Source of the DNA: Sceloporus undulatus
Taxonomy: Eukaryota; Chordata; Lepidosauria; Squamata; Phrynosomatidae
Assembly (NCBI RefSeq): GCF_019175285.1
Contig: NC_056527.1
Location: forward strand, 113,098,742-113,162,741
DNA length: 64,000 bases
Reading direction: 5' to 3'
In this document: piece after piece, positions 63,766 to 64,000 of the stretch
Layout: every line of letters begins with the position of its first letter
Position numbering within the stretch: position 1 is the stretch's first letter
Made by a program: the position numbers and the translations under genes
The notes under the pieces: generated by a model
Told to the model about the DNA's origin: nothing
What the model saw: only the letters and a program-made list of their open reading frames with translations
Database searches by the model: none

Positions 63766-64000
63766 GTCTCTACTGGATGAGTCCTTCTTATCCAAAATAT
63801 TCCAAAACTCCCACTTTTTCCATTGGTGGCTGAGACAGTGACACTTTTGCTTTCTGATGGTCCAGTCTACATTACACTACAAACTTTGTTTCATGTACAA
63901 CATTATTTTAAAATAGTGTATACATTTTCCTTCAGGCTATATGGATTAGGTATATTTTGTGTTTAGACTTGGGTCCCATCCCCAAGATTTCTCATTATGT
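63766..64000 (-). mobile_element. Tigger-like element (cut by window edge)
   Basis: The reverse complement matches the element at 23470-24026: TTATCCAAAATATTCCAAAA, CTGAGACAGTGACACTTTTG, CTACAAACTTTGTTTCATG and CCTTCAGGCTATATGGATTA. Here the site that is occupied by a MITE at 23685 is empty. Confidence 0.75.

Larger units (their letters stand above)
62543..64000. other. SALL2 intron upstream of the large exon (partial)
   Basis: No coding sequence for the expected SALL2 first exon is seen. It holds a LINE remnant (63118-63400), an ATC microsatellite, a 10-N gap and a Tigger-like element reaching the window edge. Confidence 0.65.

Overview
The window is vertebrate nuclear DNA, most likely from a squamate reptile (lizard or snake). 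The genes are split by GT-AG introns and their proteins are tetrapod-like. The interspersed repeats are CR1 LINEs, tRNA-derived SINEs with ACA-rich tails, 5S-rRNA-derived SINEs, a Sauria-like SINE and very many short fold-back DNA transposons, a mix typical of squamates. The species cannot be fixed from the sequence.

Four protein-coding genes lie in the order RAB2B(-) TOX4(+) METTL3(-) SALL2(-), the order and orientation I recall for human 14q11.2, so this is an orthologous syntenic block. RAB2B (8 coding exons, 3437-15049, 215 aa) and TOX4 (9 coding exons, 15983-35035, 622 aa) are head to head across a CpG-rich bidirectional promoter of about 0.9 kb. TOX4 and METTL3 (11 coding exons, 36957-48325, 569 aa) converge tail to tail about 1.9 kb apart. 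METTL3 and SALL2 are in tandem, 8.4 kb apart. SALL2 has two coding exons here (56758-57207 and 60201-62542). Its first coding exon, with the N-terminus, lies beyond the right edge. I joined all exons by hand from splice sites and reading phase. RAB2B, TOX4 and METTL3 each close into one full-length frame with no disabling change.

The products do unrelated jobs: RAB2B is a Golgi/ER and autophagy small GTPase, TOX4 an HMG-box chromatin factor, METTL3 the catalytic subunit of the RNA m6A writer, and SALL2 a zinc-finger transcription factor. The linkage looks like conserved synteny rather than a pathway cluster, apart from the shared RAB2B/TOX4 promoter.

Most of the rest is repeats: a variable minisatellite of about 2.9 kb in TOX4 intron 1 split by a CR1 insertion, several nested insertions (SINE in SINE, CR1 in MITE, MITE in Tigger-like element, MITEs in 5S SINE), an AT-rich block at 48.8-49.6 kb, and a 10-N assembly gap next to an ATC microsatellite at 63.56 kb. 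I recognised no CRISPR array, no functional tRNA or rRNA gene, and no LTR retrovirus or Polinton.
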